Shown one piece after another: positions 46,441-55,659 of a DNA stretch of 64,000 bases. Under the pieces are notes generated by a model, which worked only from the letters and a program-made list of their open reading frames with translations, made no database searches and was not told the DNA's origin. Positions within the stretch are counted from its first letter, which is position 1, and the number at the start of each line of letters is the position of its first letter. The DNA is from Herbiconiux moechotypicola (GTDB lineage Bacteria; Actinomycetota; Actinomycetes; Actinomycetales; Microbacteriaceae), in assembly GCF_024979255.1 (NCBI RefSeq), contig NZ_JANLCN010000002.1, positions 372,001 through 436,000 of the forward strand, in the 5' to 3' direction. Position numbers and translations under genes: made by a program.

Positions 46441-47360
46441 TGCTCGGGGTTCTCACCGGCTTCGGCATCATCGGGTTCGTCATCGCGGTCGGGTACCTCG
46501 TGGAGCGGCTCGGGTTCCTGCCGGGCGACACGCGGCTCGTGCTCAACCGGGTCGCGTTCTTCGTCGCGACCCCCGCGCTGCTGTTCTCGGTGCTGGCCGA
46601 GTCGCATCCGTCGACCGTGTTCTCAGGACCCATCCTCGTGACCTTCATCACGGTCATCATCTCGGGTGGGCTGTACGTGGCCATCTCGCGCATCTGGTTC
46701 AAGCGGCCCGTGGCCGAGACCACGATCGGCACCGCGTCGTCGGCCTACGTGAACGCGAACAACATCGGGCTGCCTGTGGCCACCTACGTGCTCGGCAACC
46801 CGCAGCTGGTGGCGCCGCTGTTGCTGCTGCAGCTCATCGTGATGGCGCCGACGACGCTCGGCATCCTCGACATCTCCACCCGGGGCAAGGCCTCGTTCGG
46901 TGCGATCGTGTCGCAACCGCTGCGCAACCCCATGATCATCGCGTCGCTCGCGGGGCTGCTGCTGGCGCTCTTCCACGTGCAGGTGCCCCCGCCGGTCATG
47001 GCGCCGTTCGAGCTCATCGGCGGCGCGGCGATCCCGATGGTACTGATGGCGTTCGGCATGTCGCTCGTGGGGCAGCGGCCGCTGCAGGCGGGGTCGGGGC
47101 GCGCGGAGATCGTGGTGGCGAGCACGATCAAGGTGGCGGTGATGCCGATCGTGGCGTTCCTGCTGGCGCGGTTCGCGTTCCATCTGCCGGCCGACCAGGT
47201 GTTCGGGGTGGTGGCGCTCGCGGCGCTGCCGACGGCGCAGAACATCTACAACTTCGCGTCGCGGTATCAGCGCGGTGTGATCCTGGCGCGGGACACGGTG
47301 CTCATCACGACGATCGGGTCGGTGCCGGTGCTCGTGGTGGTGGCGGCGCTGCTGGCCTGA
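46440..47360 (+). CDS. AEC (auxin efflux carrier) family transporter
   Basis: A 306-aa membrane transporter with ten predicted helices in the inverted-repeat AEC fold. The broken-helix motif is visible as ASSAYVNANNIGLPVATYVL and later FGVVALAALPTAQNIYNFAS. AEC members export small organic acids or amino acids; the substrate is unknown. It starts by TGATG overlap with the acyltransferase gene, so the two are co-translated. Confidence 0.87.
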   Translation: MLGVLTGFGIIGFVIAVGYLVERLGFLPGDTRLVLNRVAFFVATPALLFSVLAESHPSTVFSGPILVTFITVIISGGLYVAISRIWFKRPVAETTIGTASSAYVNANNIGLPVATYVLGNPQLVAPLLLLQLIVMAPTTLGILDISTRGKASFGAIVSQPLRNPMIIASLAGLLLALFHVQVPPPVMAPFELIGGAAIPMVLMAFGMSLVGQRPLQAGSGRAEIVVASTIKVAVMPIVAFLLARFAFHLPADQVFGVVALAALPTAQNIYNFASRYQRGVILARDTVLITTIGSVPVLVVVAALLA

Positions 47361-47431
47361 ACGGCGCGGGCGAGGAGCTGCGGTGGGGCGGGAAGTCACA
47401 CCGGGTGAGCCGGGGTGCGTGGGGCGGGGTG

Positions 47432-48364
47432 TCAGACGGTACCGGGAGCGGGGCGGTCGTAACGGTCGGCCTCGCGACGGGCCGCGGCCGCGGTGCGCGC
47501 GGCGGCGGTGTGGGCGCTGCGGAGGTGGGCGAGCGAGCGCGTGAGCTTGGCGAGTTCGTCGCGGGCCCGGTCGAGCTCGTCGTGGAGTTCGCGGATGCGC
47601 TGCTCGAGCGCCGCGCGCGTCTGCTCGGCATCGTCGAGTGCGGAGTCGGTCTCGGCGAGATGCCGTTCGGCGTCGTCGGCGTCGGCGCGCGCCTCCTCGG
47701 CCTCACGCCGACGGCGCTCCTCGGTGTCGCGTCGCCGCTCCTCCTCCGCCGCTCGACGGCGGGCGTCGGCCGCCCCTGTTGTGTCGGCGCGACCCGTCGC
47801 AGCGATGCCCTCGCCGGCCGTGTGGCTCCTCGCCGCTCCTTTCTGACCCGCAGACCCCACCGCGACCGCACCCTCGAGGTCGACTGGACCCAGCCCGTCG
47901 CTCGCGATCGCTCGCACGAGCATCCCGCTCCTCACGGCGTTCGCGGCACGGGGGTCGACCATGGCGGCCTGAAAACTCTGCTGCAGTTCACCGACCGCCG
48001 CGTCCGAGAGCGGCACCTCGAACGCCTCCGCCACGGCACGCGCCTCGCGCGCGAGCTCGGCGAGCAGGGCCTGGCGCGCCTGCGCCAATTCCCGCAGCCT
48101 CGCCGCATCCCGCTCGGTGCTCGCCGCTCGGAGCGCCGACCCCAGCTCGACGACCCGCTCCACGAGCTCGGGCTGCTCCGAGTCGAGCGCGTTCACCGCC
48201 CACGCGGCCGAGCTCGGCTTGGTGAGTGCACGGATGCGCGCCGCGAGGTCGCGCTCACCCTCCGCCTGCGCCTGCTTCGCGCGCGCAGTGCGCGCTGCGA
48301 CGAAGGCGGCCGGAGCCGAGGCGTGCAACTCCCGCGCGACGGTGGCGAGCGGATCGGCGGTCAT
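47432..48364 (-). CDS. Coiled-coil protein of unknown function
   Basis: A 310-aa soluble protein without signal peptide. The N-terminal half is helical (FVAARTARAKQAQAEGERDL, LTKPSSAAWAVNALDSEQPE), and the C-terminal 130 residues are a highly charged coiled coil (RRRAAEEERRRDTEERRRRE, then LEQRIRELHDELDRARDELA). Such two-part proteins are seen in actinobacteria near housekeeping genes without known function. It converges with the AEC transporter gene. Confidence 0.75.
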   Translation of the reverse strand: MTADPLATVARELHASAPAAFVAARTARAKQAQAEGERDLAARIRALTKPSSAAWAVNALDSEQPELVERVVELGSALRAASTERDAARLRELAQARQALLAELAREARAVAEAFEVPLSDAAVGELQQSFQAAMVDPRAANAVRSGMLVRAIASDGLGPVDLEGAVAVGSAGQKGAARSHTAGEGIAATGRADTTGAADARRRAAEEERRRDTEERRRREAEEARADADDAERHLAETDSALDDAEQTRAALEQRIRELHDELDRARDELAKLTRSLAHLRSAHTAAARTAAAARREADRYDRPAPGTV

Positions 48365-48477
48365 CGGCGGCTCCCTCCAGGCGATGCAGCCCAGCCTACG
48401 AGGCCGAGCCGCGCTCGCAGCCCGGCATCACCCGTGAGACACGGGCCACCGGGCGCGAGCGATGGTAGGCAGGTGCC

Positions 48478-48990
48478 ATGACGAGCGAAGACGTCGCCAC
48501 CGACGCCGTGCCGGGCGACGGGCGCGACGAGACCGAGAACGAGCGGCTCGACCGCAACTGGAACGAGATGCTGCAGGAGCTGCGCGTCATCCAGACCGGC
48601 ACGCAGATCCTCACCGGCTTCCTGCTCGCGGCCGTGTTCCAGTCGCGCTTCGAGGAGCTCGACGACTACCAGCGCACGGTCTACCTCTGCCTCGTGGTCA
48701 CCTCCATCCTCACCACGGTGTTCGGCCTCGCGCCCGTGAGCCTGCACCGGGCGCTGTTCCGGCAGAAGGCCAAGGCGCAGGTGGTGCACGTGACCGATCG
48801 CATCCTGCAGTTCACGATGATCGGCGTGGCGCTCACGCTCGCGGGCACCGGGATGCTCATCTTCGACTTCGTGCTCGGGCGCGTCGGCGGCGTCGTGGTG
48901 GGCGTCGCGATCCTCGCGGTGATCGTGGCGGTGTGGGTGGTGGTGCCGCGGGTGATCCGCCGCTCGCACCACATCGAGCTGCGCGCCTGA
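48478..48990 (+). CDS. DUF6328-like four-helix membrane protein
   Basis: A 170-aa protein: an acidic N-terminus, the conserved amphipathic opening RLDRNWNEMLQELRVIQTGT, and four transmembrane helices (QILTGFLLAAVFQSRF; YLCLVVTSILTTVFGLAPVS; LQFTMIGVALTLAGTGMLIF; VGVAILAVIVAVWVVVPRVI). This arrangement matches the actinobacterial DUF6328 group (from memory); function unknown. It is monocistronic. Confidence 0.72.
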   Translation: MTSEDVATDAVPGDGRDETENERLDRNWNEMLQELRVIQTGTQILTGFLLAAVFQSRFEELDDYQRTVYLCLVVTSILTTVFGLAPVSLHRALFRQKAKAQVVHVTDRILQFTMIGVALTLAGTGMLIFDFVLGRVGGVVVGVAILAVIVAVWVVVPRVIRRSHHIELRA

Positions 48991-49143
48991 CCGCTGGACG
49001 CGCGGGGCCGGGTGGGGGCGGGATGCGCGTGGGGGGCGTGAGTCCGGCACGCGCGGTGTGGCGGGTGCGAGGGTGAAGTGCGCGTGGTGGGGATGACGGC
49101 AGCTCGGGCCCGCCGCCTGCGCGAGCCGCTGGCGCGGGCGGGT

Positions 49144-49749
49144 TCAGGATGCGGTGCCCGCGACGAGGCCGGCCCAGACGAGGTCGACCGTCGCGCGGGT
49201 GGCCTCGTGCACGGGGACGCCGTCGAGCAGGTCGTTCGTGGCGAGGGTCGCGACCCCGTGCACCGCGGCGAACGACACGAGCGCGAGGCGCTCGGGGTCG
49301 CCGGGCGCGATCTCACCCGCCCGCTGGGCTGCAGCCAGGGTCGCCGCCACGATCTCGAGCCCGCCGCTGCCGACCGCGCGGAGCGCCTCGCTCGCCCCGG
49401 GCGCGTGCTTCACCGAGTACATCAGCGCGAGCAGCGCGCTGTTCTCCACCGCGAACCCCACGTAGGCCTCGGCCAGCGCGGTGAGTCGTGCGCGCGCATC
49501 ACCGCCGCCCGCCGCCGCGGTGGCGAGGGCGGAGTTCATCGCCTCGAACCCGTCGAGCGCCAGGGCGTCGAGCAGGGCCTGCCGATCGCGGAAGTGCCGG
49601 CCGGGCGCCGCATGGCTCACCCCGAGGTCGCGCGCGAGCTGCCGGAGTGAGAGGCCGTCGACCCCGTCGCTGGCCAGCGTGGCACCGGCTCGCTCGAGCA
49701 GTGCCGCCCGGAGGTTGCCGTGGTGGTAGCTCGGCGCCTCGGTCGTCAT
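49144..49749 (-). CDS. TetR-family regulator of the divergent SDR gene
   Basis: A 201-aa regulator with N-terminal HTH (YHHGNLRAALLERAGATLAS, SLRQLARDLGVSHAAPGRHF). The ligand-binding domain contains LTALAEAYVGFAVENSALLA, the TetR_C_13/WHG-like type. It is divergent from an SDR oxidoreductase; a 10-bp-arm inverted repeat spans the shared promoter, so it probably represses both genes until a ligand handled by the SDR appears. Confidence 0.88.
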   Translation of the reverse strand: MTTEAPSYHHGNLRAALLERAGATLASDGVDGLSLRQLARDLGVSHAAPGRHFRDRQALLDALALDGFEAMNSALATAAAGGGDARARLTALAEAYVGFAVENSALLALMYSVKHAPGASEALRAVGSGGLEIVAATLAAAQRAGEIAPGDPERLALVSFAAVHGVATLATNDLLDGVPVHEATRATVDLVWAGLVAGTAS

Positions 49750-49765
49750 AGAGGGGAGTCTATCG

Positions 49766-49806
49766 CAATGTAGGCGTTGACAACAATGATGTCAGTGCCT
49801 ACATTG
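49766..49806. promoter_or_regulatory. TetR-type operator in the divergent promoter
   Basis: Perfect arms CAATGTAGGC (49766-49775) and GCCTACATTG (49797-49806) separated by 21 bases; an inner TGACA/TGTCA repeat is centred at the same point. The site covers both elements of the SDR promoter. Confidence 0.85.
49777..49805 (+). promoter_or_regulatory. Sigma-70-type promoter of the SDR gene, leaderless
   Basis: TTGACA (49777-49782), 17 bases, TACATT (49800-49805). Transcription would begin at or next to the ATG at 49813, which has no ribosome site, so a leaderless mRNA is expected. Confidence 0.75.
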
Positions 49807-49812
49807 GTCACC

Positions 49813-50616
49813 ATGACGATGACCTACCGCGGAACCAGAGCCCTCATCACCGGCGCGAGCTCCGGGCTCGGAGCCGAGTTCGCCCGCCGCCTCGCCGGCC
49901 GTGGCGCCGACCTCGTGCTCGTCGCGCGTCGCGCCGACAGGCTCGAGGCGCTGGCCGCCGAGCTCAAGACCGCGCACGGCGTGACAGTGACGGTTCTCCC
50001 GGCCGACCTCACCGCTCCGGATGCCGCCGAGTCGCTGCACGGCCGGCTCGCCGAGCGCGGCATCGCCGTGCAGACCCTGGTGAACAACGCGGGGTTCGGC
50101 GTGCACGGTCCGGTGCTCGAGGCGGAGCCGGGGGCGCTCGCCGCCGAGATCCAGCTCAACATCGGAGCCCTCGTCGCGCTGAGCCGCGCCTTCCTGCCCG
50201 AGCTCGTCTCGGCGGCGCGAGGGGGCGCATCCACAGCCCTCGTCAACGTGGCCAGCACGGCGGCCTACCAGCCGACCCCGATGATGGCGGTCTACGGCGC
50301 GAGCAAGGCCTTCGTGCTGAGTTTCACCGAGGCGCTGGCGTGGGAGACGCGGGAGAGCAGGCTCAAGGTGCTGGCGCTGAGTCCGGGCGCGACGCGCACG
50401 GAGTTCTTCGATGTCGTCGGCACCGAGGCGGCGGCGGTCGGTTCGTACCAGACGTCGGAGCAGGTGGTGGAGACGGCGCTGCGCGCGCTCGACCGGCGGC
50501 GCACACCCGCGAGCGTCATCTCGGGGCGCGCCAACGCGGTCACGGCGGGCTTCGCGGGTGTCATGCCGCGGAGTGCGACGCTCGCGGTGAGCGGGCGGCT
50601 TCTCGCGCGCGACTGA
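49813..50616 (+). CDS. Short-chain dehydrogenase/reductase (SDR)
   Basis: A 267-aa classical SDR. The cofactor motif is TGASSGLGAEFARRL; Arg residues after the second strand (VARRADRLEAL) favour NADP(H). NNAGFGVHG, catalytic Ser in NVASTAAYQ and YGASKAFVLS complete the signature. The start at 49813 is the one compatible with the promoter; upstream in-frame starts would sit inside the operator. Substrate unknown; control by the divergent TetR protein is likely. Confidence 0.9.
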   Translation: MTMTYRGTRALITGASSGLGAEFARRLAGRGADLVLVARRADRLEALAAELKTAHGVTVTVLPADLTAPDAAESLHGRLAERGIAVQTLVNNAGFGVHGPVLEAEPGALAAEIQLNIGALVALSRAFLPELVSAARGGASTALVNVASTAAYQPTPMMAVYGASKAFVLSFTEALAWETRESRLKVLALSPGATRTEFFDVVGTEAAAVGSYQTSEQVVETALRALDRRRTPASVISGRANAVTAGFAGVMPRSATLAVSGRLLARD

Positions 50617-50683
50617 GGGGGCGGACGCGCGAGTAGCGACTGAGGCGGGGGCGGATCCGCGGGGCCGGGGCTCCAGACGGGCG

Positions 50684-50714
50684 CGCTGAGCGCGTGAAGC
50701 TCCCACGCTCAGCG
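50684..50714. terminator. Inverted repeat between convergent SDR and TetR genes
   Basis: CGCTGAGCG (50684-50692) and CGCTCAGCG (50706-50714) with a 13-base loop. The right arm includes the stop of the minus-strand TetR gene. Its position between converging genes suggests a two-way terminator. Confidence 0.55.
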
Positions 50715-51317
50715 AAGGAGGGCGCGCACGAGCCGCTCCCAGCCGTCGCCGAGGCGGATGATCTTCGCGGGGGTCAAGTCGGCTTCGGGCAGCAGCAGCG
50801 GCGCCTCGAGCACGGCGAGCAACTCGAACGCGATCACGGGCACGTCGAGCTCGACGCCCGACTGCCGCAGCAGCGTGGCGATGTGCACCTCCACCACCAC
50901 GCGCGCCGGCACCTCGAACCGTTCCTCCACCGGGCGTTCGGCGGCGCGCATCAGCGGAGCCTGGCGCGCGAGCACCTCGATGCGCGCGCGGCCGAACGCC
51001 ACGAGGCGCTCCACGGGGTCGGCGCCGGGGCCGAGTGGGGGAGGTCCGCTGAGGAACCGGGCCTGGAACTCGCGCTCCACGTCGTCGAGCAGAGCGGCGA
51101 ACACGCCGGCGCGGGAGCCGAAGCGGCGGAACACCGTGCCCTTGCCCACGCCGGCCTCGGCGGCGAGCCCGTCCATGGTCACGCCCGCGATGCCCTCGCA
51201 GTCCACGATCCGCTGGGCGGCGTCGAGGAGGCGGGCGCGGTTGCGTGCCGCGTCCGATCGTTCGGGCGGCTGGGGGCCGATCGGCGGCCGTGCCGGGAGG
51301 AGTCCGTGCGGATCCAT
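50709..51317 (-). CDS. TetR-family regulator of the divergent FMN reductase gene
   Basis: A 202-aa TetR regulator. The HTH is RLLDAAQRIVDCEGIAGVTM, DGLAAEAGVGKGTVFRRFGS. The C-terminal domain is helical, ending WERLVRALLR. The ATG at 51317 is preferred over in-frame upstream starts that fall within the operator; TACAGT ends seven bases before it, so the message may be leaderless. It is divergent from an NADPH-FMN reductase, and a perfect 10+2+10 palindrome lies between them. Confidence 0.88.
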   Translation of the reverse strand: MDPHGLLPARPPIGPQPPERSDAARNRARLLDAAQRIVDCEGIAGVTMDGLAAEAGVGKGTVFRRFGSRAGVFAALLDDVEREFQARFLSGPPPLGPGADPVERLVAFGRARIEVLARQAPLMRAAERPVEERFEVPARVVVEVHIATLLRQSGVELDVPVIAFELLAVLEAPLLLPEADLTPAKIIRLGDGWERLVRALLR

Positions 51318-51341
51318 GAACCGGACTGTAGCACGCGGGAA

Positions 51342-51363
51342 TAACCGGACCACGGTCCGGTTA
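51342..51363. promoter_or_regulatory. TetR-type operator, 10+2+10 palindrome
   Basis: TAACCGGACC (51342-51351), two bases, GGTCCGGTTA (51354-51363): arms are perfectly complementary. A related half-site, GTCCGGTT on the minus strand, lies 15 bases nearer the regulator ATG. Confidence 0.88.
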
Positions 51364-51425
51364 CATCCTCCGAGCCGGCGTGTGCCGGTCAGCATCCGTC
51401 AACCCGACTCATCTGTGGAGAATCC

Positions 51426-52013
51426 ATGTCCGAGAAGAACGTCCTCGTGCTCGTCGGCAGCCTGCGCGCCGCCTCGACCAACCGTCAGCTGGCCGAAGCG
51501 GCCGTCGAGCTCGCGCCGGAGGGCGCATCGTTCGCCCTCTACGAGGGCCACCACGCGCTGCCCCTCTACAACGAGGACGTCGACGTGGAGGGCGAGCTGC
51601 CCGAGAGCGTCGTGGCCTACCGCGCCGCCATCGCCGGTGCCGACGCCGTGCTCGTCGTGACCCCCGAGCACAACGGCACCATCCCGGCCAACCTCAAGAA
51701 CGCCATCGACTGGTCGTCGCGCCCCTACGGCTCGAGCTCCATCTCGAGCAAGCCGGTCGCCGTCATCGGCACCGCGTTCGCCCAGTACGGCGGTGTGTGG
51801 GCTCAGGACGAGGCCCGCAAGGCCTACGGCATCGCGGGCGCCAACGTGCTCGACACCACCGTGCTCGCCGTGCCGAACTCGGTCGTGCGCTTCGCCGAGC
51901 TGCACCCGAAGGACGACGCCGAGATCACCGAGCAGCTCTCCGCGTTCATCGCCGAGTTCGTGGCGAAGCTCGACGGCGCTGCCGCCGCGTCGGAGGATTC
52001 GGCCGCGGCCTGA
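51426..52013 (+). CDS. NAD(P)H-dependent FMN reductase
   Basis: A 195-aa flavodoxin-fold reductase (SsuE/ChrR/azoreductase group) that reduces FMN, quinones or electrophilic xenobiotics. Family motifs: VLVLVGSLRAASTNRQLA at the FMN phosphate site and VVTPEHNGTIPANLKNAIDW. The C-terminus is Ala-rich. Its promoter region contains the divergent TetR palindrome, so induction by a redox-active or toxic ligand is likely (inference). A large terminator-like repeat follows. Confidence 0.9.
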   Translation: MSEKNVLVLVGSLRAASTNRQLAEAAVELAPEGASFALYEGHHALPLYNEDVDVEGELPESVVAYRAAIAGADAVLVVTPEHNGTIPANLKNAIDWSSRPYGSSSISSKPVAVIGTAFAQYGGVWAQDEARKAYGIAGANVLDTTVLAVPNSVVRFAELHPKDDAEITEQLSAFIAEFVAKLDGAAAASEDSAAA

Positions 52014-52034
52014 CCCGAGCGCGATTCACCCGTC

Positions 52035-52093
52035 AAGACGAACGTCGCGGTGCACGGCCTCCTATTCGGGCTGTTCACCGCGACGTTCGTCTT
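52035..52093. terminator. Perfect 18-bp inverted repeat between convergent genes
   Basis: AAGACGAACGTCGCGGTG (52035-52052) and CACCGCGACGTTCGTCTT (52076-52093) are exact complements with a 23-base interior. It sits between the FMN reductase and thioredoxin stops and ends in CTTT on the plus strand. The stem is longer than usual for a terminator. Confidence 0.7.
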
Positions 52094-52108
52094 TACGCGG
52101 GGGCGAGG

Positions 52109-52507
52109 CTACTCGGCGGGCAGGGCGCCGTCGGCGGACGCCTGCTGCGCCGCCACGGCCTCGGCGTACTCCTTCTTCACGGTCTCCATGTCGAGCGCGC
52201 GCACCTGCGAGATCACGTCGTCGAGCACGGGCGCCGGCAGGGCGCCGGGCTGGGCGAAGATCGGGATGCCGTCGCGGTAGCCGACGAGGGTCGGGATCGA
52301 CGTGATGCCGTACATCGCGGCGAGCTGCTGCTGGTCTTCGGTGTCGACCTTCGCGAAGGTGATGTCGGAGTTCTGCTCCGAGGCGCGCTCGAACACTGGC
52401 GCGAACTGCTTGCAGGGGCCGCACCAGTCGGCCCAGAAGTCGATCAGCACGATGCCGTCGGAGACCGTCGCGTCGTGGTTGTCTGCGGTGAGAGTCGTGG
52501 TGGCCAT
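52109..52507 (-). CDS. trxA: Thioredoxin
   Basis: A 132-aa thioredoxin with active site WCGPCK in DFWADWCGPCKQFAPVFERA and the cis-Pro in ITSIPTLVGYRDG. It is about 25 residues longer than E. coli Trx at the C-terminus (VKKEYAEAVAAQQASADGAL). The ATG at 52507 starts the canonical fold; the upstream in-frame GTG is unlikely. Reduces cytosolic disulfides. It may be one of several thioredoxins in the genome. Confidence 0.9.
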   Translation of the reverse strand: MATTTLTADNHDATVSDGIVLIDFWADWCGPCKQFAPVFERASEQNSDITFAKVDTEDQQQLAAMYGITSIPTLVGYRDGIPIFAQPGALPAPVLDDVISQVRALDMETVKKEYAEAVAAQQASADGALPAE

Positions 52508-52600
52508 GCCGGTGTCAACAGCCTGGCGGCGCAGGAATTCCCGGCCGCGCATCCCGCCCGCCGTTCGCGCGGCCGCATCTCGCGCATCCGGAGCCCGCTC

Positions 52601-54613
52601 TCAGCTCACGTGCACCTCGGGCCGGTGCAGCCGGTCGGGCTCGGCCCGCCGCAGCACCTCGCGCGTCACCGGCGCCACCTCGCCCTGCCCCGTCACCAGG
52701 TACCGGAACATGTTCGAGATGGGGCTCCCCTCCGTCCACTCGAAGTACACGTCGGGTACCACCCCGGTGAGCTCGCGCATCTCGAGCAGCACCGACGCGA
52801 TCGTGTTCGGCGTGTTGCCGCTGCGCACCGTGAGCACCCTGAAGCCGTGCCGGGCCTGGCCCTGCACCACGAGGTCCTCCTCGAAGTCGGAGGAGTCGGT
52901 GGGCACCACCTCGAGGAAGATCACGGGCTTCCGCAGCGGGATGCCGCTGTCGCGCCGTTCGTCTTCCACCTTCTGCCGGTACTCCGCGGCCAGCTCGGCC
53001 TCGCTCGTGCCGGCCGGCGCATCCGGTTCGTGGGCGATGATCTGCAGCGAGTCGAACTCGTCGGCATCGGTGAGCACGTAGTCGAGCGCGGTGGCGTCGA
53101 AGGTGACCGAGGTCGCCCGCAGCTGGAACGAGCGCTGCACGCGCGACACGATCGACACCACGATGATGCCGAGGATGAACAGCCCCGCGATGCGCACGCC
53201 GTCGGGCCGCTCGATGATGTTCGCGACCGTCGTGTAGAGGAACACCAGCGACACCACGGCGAACCCGATCGTGGCAGCGCGCTGCCGCTTGCGCCTGGCC
53301 GAGAGGGTGACGGCGACGGATGCGCTGGTGATGAGCACGAGCACACCCGTCGCGTAAGCCCCGGCCTGGGCGTCGACGTTCGCGTCGAACACCAGTGTGA
53401 TGACGACCGCGATGGCCGTGAACACGAGCACGAGCGGCCGGACGAGTCCGGCCCAGTGCGGCGCCATGCCGTAGCGCGGCAGGTAGCGGGGTACGAGGTT
53501 GAGCAGCCCGGCCATCGCCGAGGCACCCGCGAACCAGAGGATGGCGATAGTCGAGACGTCGTAGACCGTGCCGAAGCCCTCGCCGAGGTACTCGTGCGCG
53601 AGGTAGGCCAGGGCGCGGCCGTTGGCGGGGCCGCCGGCTTCGAAGTCCTTCTGCGGGATGAGCAGCGTGGTGACGATGCTCGACGTGATGAGGAACGACG
53701 ACATGATGAGCGCCGCCGTCATGAGCAGCCGGCGGGCGCCCCGGATGCGCGCGGCCGGGTTCGCGGGGGTGTCGCCGGGAGCGCCCTTGATCTGGGGCAT
53801 CACGGCCACGCCGGTCTCGAACCCGGAGAGCCCGAGCGCGAGTTTCGGGAAGGCGATCAGCGCGATGCCCACCATGAGCAGCGGGTTGCCGTGCTGGGCG
53901 GTGAGTGCCGACCACCAGTCGTCGATGACGACGGTGTTCTCGGCCACGTGCCCGATCGCCACGACCACCACCACCGCGTTGAGCACGAGGAACACGGCCA
54001 CGAGTACCACGGCGATGTTGATCGCCTCTTTGAATCCGCGGAGGAACACGACCGCGAGCGCCGCGATCAGCACCAGCGTGATGAGCACGTTCTGCCCCTC
54101 GAGCCAGTCGGGGGCGAACGGGTTCTCGATGGCGTGGGCGCTCGCATCCGCCGCACTCAGCGTGATGGTGATCATGAAGTCGGTGGCCGCGAAGCCGAGC
54201 AGGACCAGCACCACGAGCTTGCCGCCCCACCAGGGGAGGAGCTTCTCGAGCATGGCGATCGAACCCTCGCCCTTGAAGCTCTCGCGGGCCACGCGGCGGT
54301 AGACGGGGAGGGCTCCGAGCAGGGTCACGAGCACGAGCACGATCGTGGCGATGGGGCTGAGAAGACCTGCGGCGAGCGCGGCGATGGCGGGCTGGTAGCC
54401 GAGGGTGGAGAAGTAGTCGACGCCGGTGAGGCACATGACGCGCCACCAGGAGTGCGTCTTCTCGGGGCGCACCACACCGGGGCCGGGGTGGCGGCCGGCG
54501 CGCTCGCTGAGCCCGTCGGTGAGCCAGTGCCGCAGCCCCCGCTTCTGGTCGGGTGGCAGGTGCGGCTGACCCGGGGTGATCGGCGACCCCGCGCCGACAC
54601 TCGACGAAGACAT
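52601..54613 (-). CDS. APC-superfamily permease with large C-terminal cytosolic domain
   Basis: A 670-aa membrane transporter with about 12 helices (residues 75-500) and the APC-type opening [20 protein letters not shown]; a central [17 protein letters not shown] matches the amino-acid/polyamine superfamily. The C-terminal 160 residues are soluble ([40 protein letters not shown]) and may be regulatory. Substrate (amino acid or K+) cannot be fixed from sequence. The ATG at 54613 is chosen; the longer frame adds only Pro/Arg-rich sequence. Confidence 0.85.
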   Translation of the reverse strand: MSSSSVGAGSPITPGQPHLPPDQKRGLRHWLTDGLSERAGRHPGPGVVRPEKTHSWWRVMCLTGVDYFSTLGYQPAIAALAAGLLSPIATIVLVLVTLLGALPVYRRVARESFKGEGSIAMLEKLLPWWGGKLVVLVLLGFAATDFMITITLSAADASAHAIENPFAPDWLEGQNVLITLVLIAALAVVFLRGFKEAINIAVVLVAVFLVLNAVVVVVAIGHVAENTVVIDDWWSALTAQHGNPLLMVGIALIAFPKLALGLSGFETGVAVMPQIKGAPGDTPANPAARIRGARRLLMTAALIMSSFLITSSIVTTLLIPQKDFEAGGPANGRALAYLAHEYLGEGFGTVYDVSTIAILWFAGASAMAGLLNLVPRYLPRYGMAPHWAGLVRPLVLVFTAIAVVITLVFDANVDAQAGAYATGVLVLITSASVAVTLSARRKRQRAATIGFAVVSLVFLYTTVANIIERPDGVRIAGLFILGIIVVSIVSRVQRSFQLRATSVTFDATALDYVLTDADEFDSLQIIAHEPDAPAGTSEAELAAEYRQKVEDERRDSGIPLRKPVIFLEVVPTDSSDFEEDLVVQGQARHGFRVLTVRSGNTPNTIASVLLEMRELTGVVPDVYFEWTEGSPISNMFRYLVTGQGEVAPVTREVLRRAEPDRLHRPEVHVS

Positions 54614-54706
54614 GCTCCATCTATACACGCTGGGGGTGACGCCCGGGTGGCGGGTGGGGCGGCGATGCCCGGGTGGGGCCACGCCAGGGCGGTGCGGTGG
54701 CCGGCG

Positions 54707-55546
54707 CTAGCCGAAGATCATCGGGCGGTCGTCGTCGTCCTCCGGGGTGAGCTCGAGGTCGACGACGACGGGCACGTGGTCGGAGGGGGCGTCGCCCTTG
54801 CGCTCGTTGCGCTCGATGCGCGCATCCGTCACCAGCTCGGCGAAGGGCTTCGAACCCATGATGAAGTCGATGCGCATGCCCTCGTTGCGCGGGAAGCGGA
54901 GCTGCTTGTAGTCCCAGTAGGTGTAGCCGGTCGGCACCAGCGGGCGCACCACGTCGGCGAGCCCGAGCTGCTCGAACTCCGCGAACGCGGCGCGCTCGGG
55001 CGCCGAGACGTGCGTGGAGCCCACGAACGCGCCCATGTCCCACACATCGGTGTCGAGCGGCGCGATGTTCCAGTCGCCCATGAGGGCGAGGGGGGTGTCG
55101 GGATGCGCGGCGAGCCACGCCTTCGTCTGCTCCGCGAGTTCATGCAGCCAGACGAGCTTGTAGTGGTAGTGCGGGTCGTCGAGCAGGCGACCGTTGGGCA
55201 CGTAGAGGCTCCAGAGCCGCACGCCCTCGACGGTGACGCCGAGCGCCCGTGCCTCCAGCGGCAGCGAGCCGTCGTCGAGGGGCTTGCCGAAGCCGGGCAT
55301 GCCGGTGAAGGTGTTGGCGACGTCGGTCATGGGGAGGCGGCTGGCGAACGCGACGCCGTTCCACTGGTTGAGGCCGTGCAGCACCACCTCGTAGCCCGCC
55401 TCGTGGAAGGCCTCGAACGGGAACTGCGACTCGCGGCACTTGATCTCCTGCATGGCGAGCACGTCGACGTCTTCGCGCACGAGCCAGTCGGTCACCCGGC
55501 CCACTCGGGCTCGGATGGAGTTCACGTTCCAGGTCGCAACACGCAT
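54707..55546 (-). CDS. xthA: Exodeoxyribonuclease III (AP endonuclease)
   Basis: A 279-aa DNA-repair nuclease of the XthA/APE family. Catalytic motifs are all seen: NVNSIRAR at the N-terminus, metal Glu in LAMQEIKC, LYVPNGR, GDWNIAP and SDHVPV at the C-terminus, plus MRIDFIMGS. It incises 5' of abasic sites and trims 3' ends. It is transcribed alone to the left. Confidence 0.95.
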   Translation of the reverse strand: MRVATWNVNSIRARVGRVTDWLVREDVDVLAMQEIKCRESQFPFEAFHEAGYEVVLHGLNQWNGVAFASRLPMTDVANTFTGMPGFGKPLDDGSLPLEARALGVTVEGVRLWSLYVPNGRLLDDPHYHYKLVWLHELAEQTKAWLAAHPDTPLALMGDWNIAPLDTDVWDMGAFVGSTHVSAPERAAFAEFEQLGLADVVRPLVPTGYTYWDYKQLRFPRNEGMRIDFIMGSKPFAELVTDARIERNERKGDAPSDHVPVVVDLELTPEDDDDRPMIFG

Positions 55547-55659
55547 GCCTCCACGCTACCGGCAGCCGGTGACGCCGCCGGCCGCGCGCATGCGCCCGGC
55601 CCCGTGCATCCGCTCGCCCTGCGCAACCGCGCCGCCGCACCCCTGGCTAGGCTGGCCTG

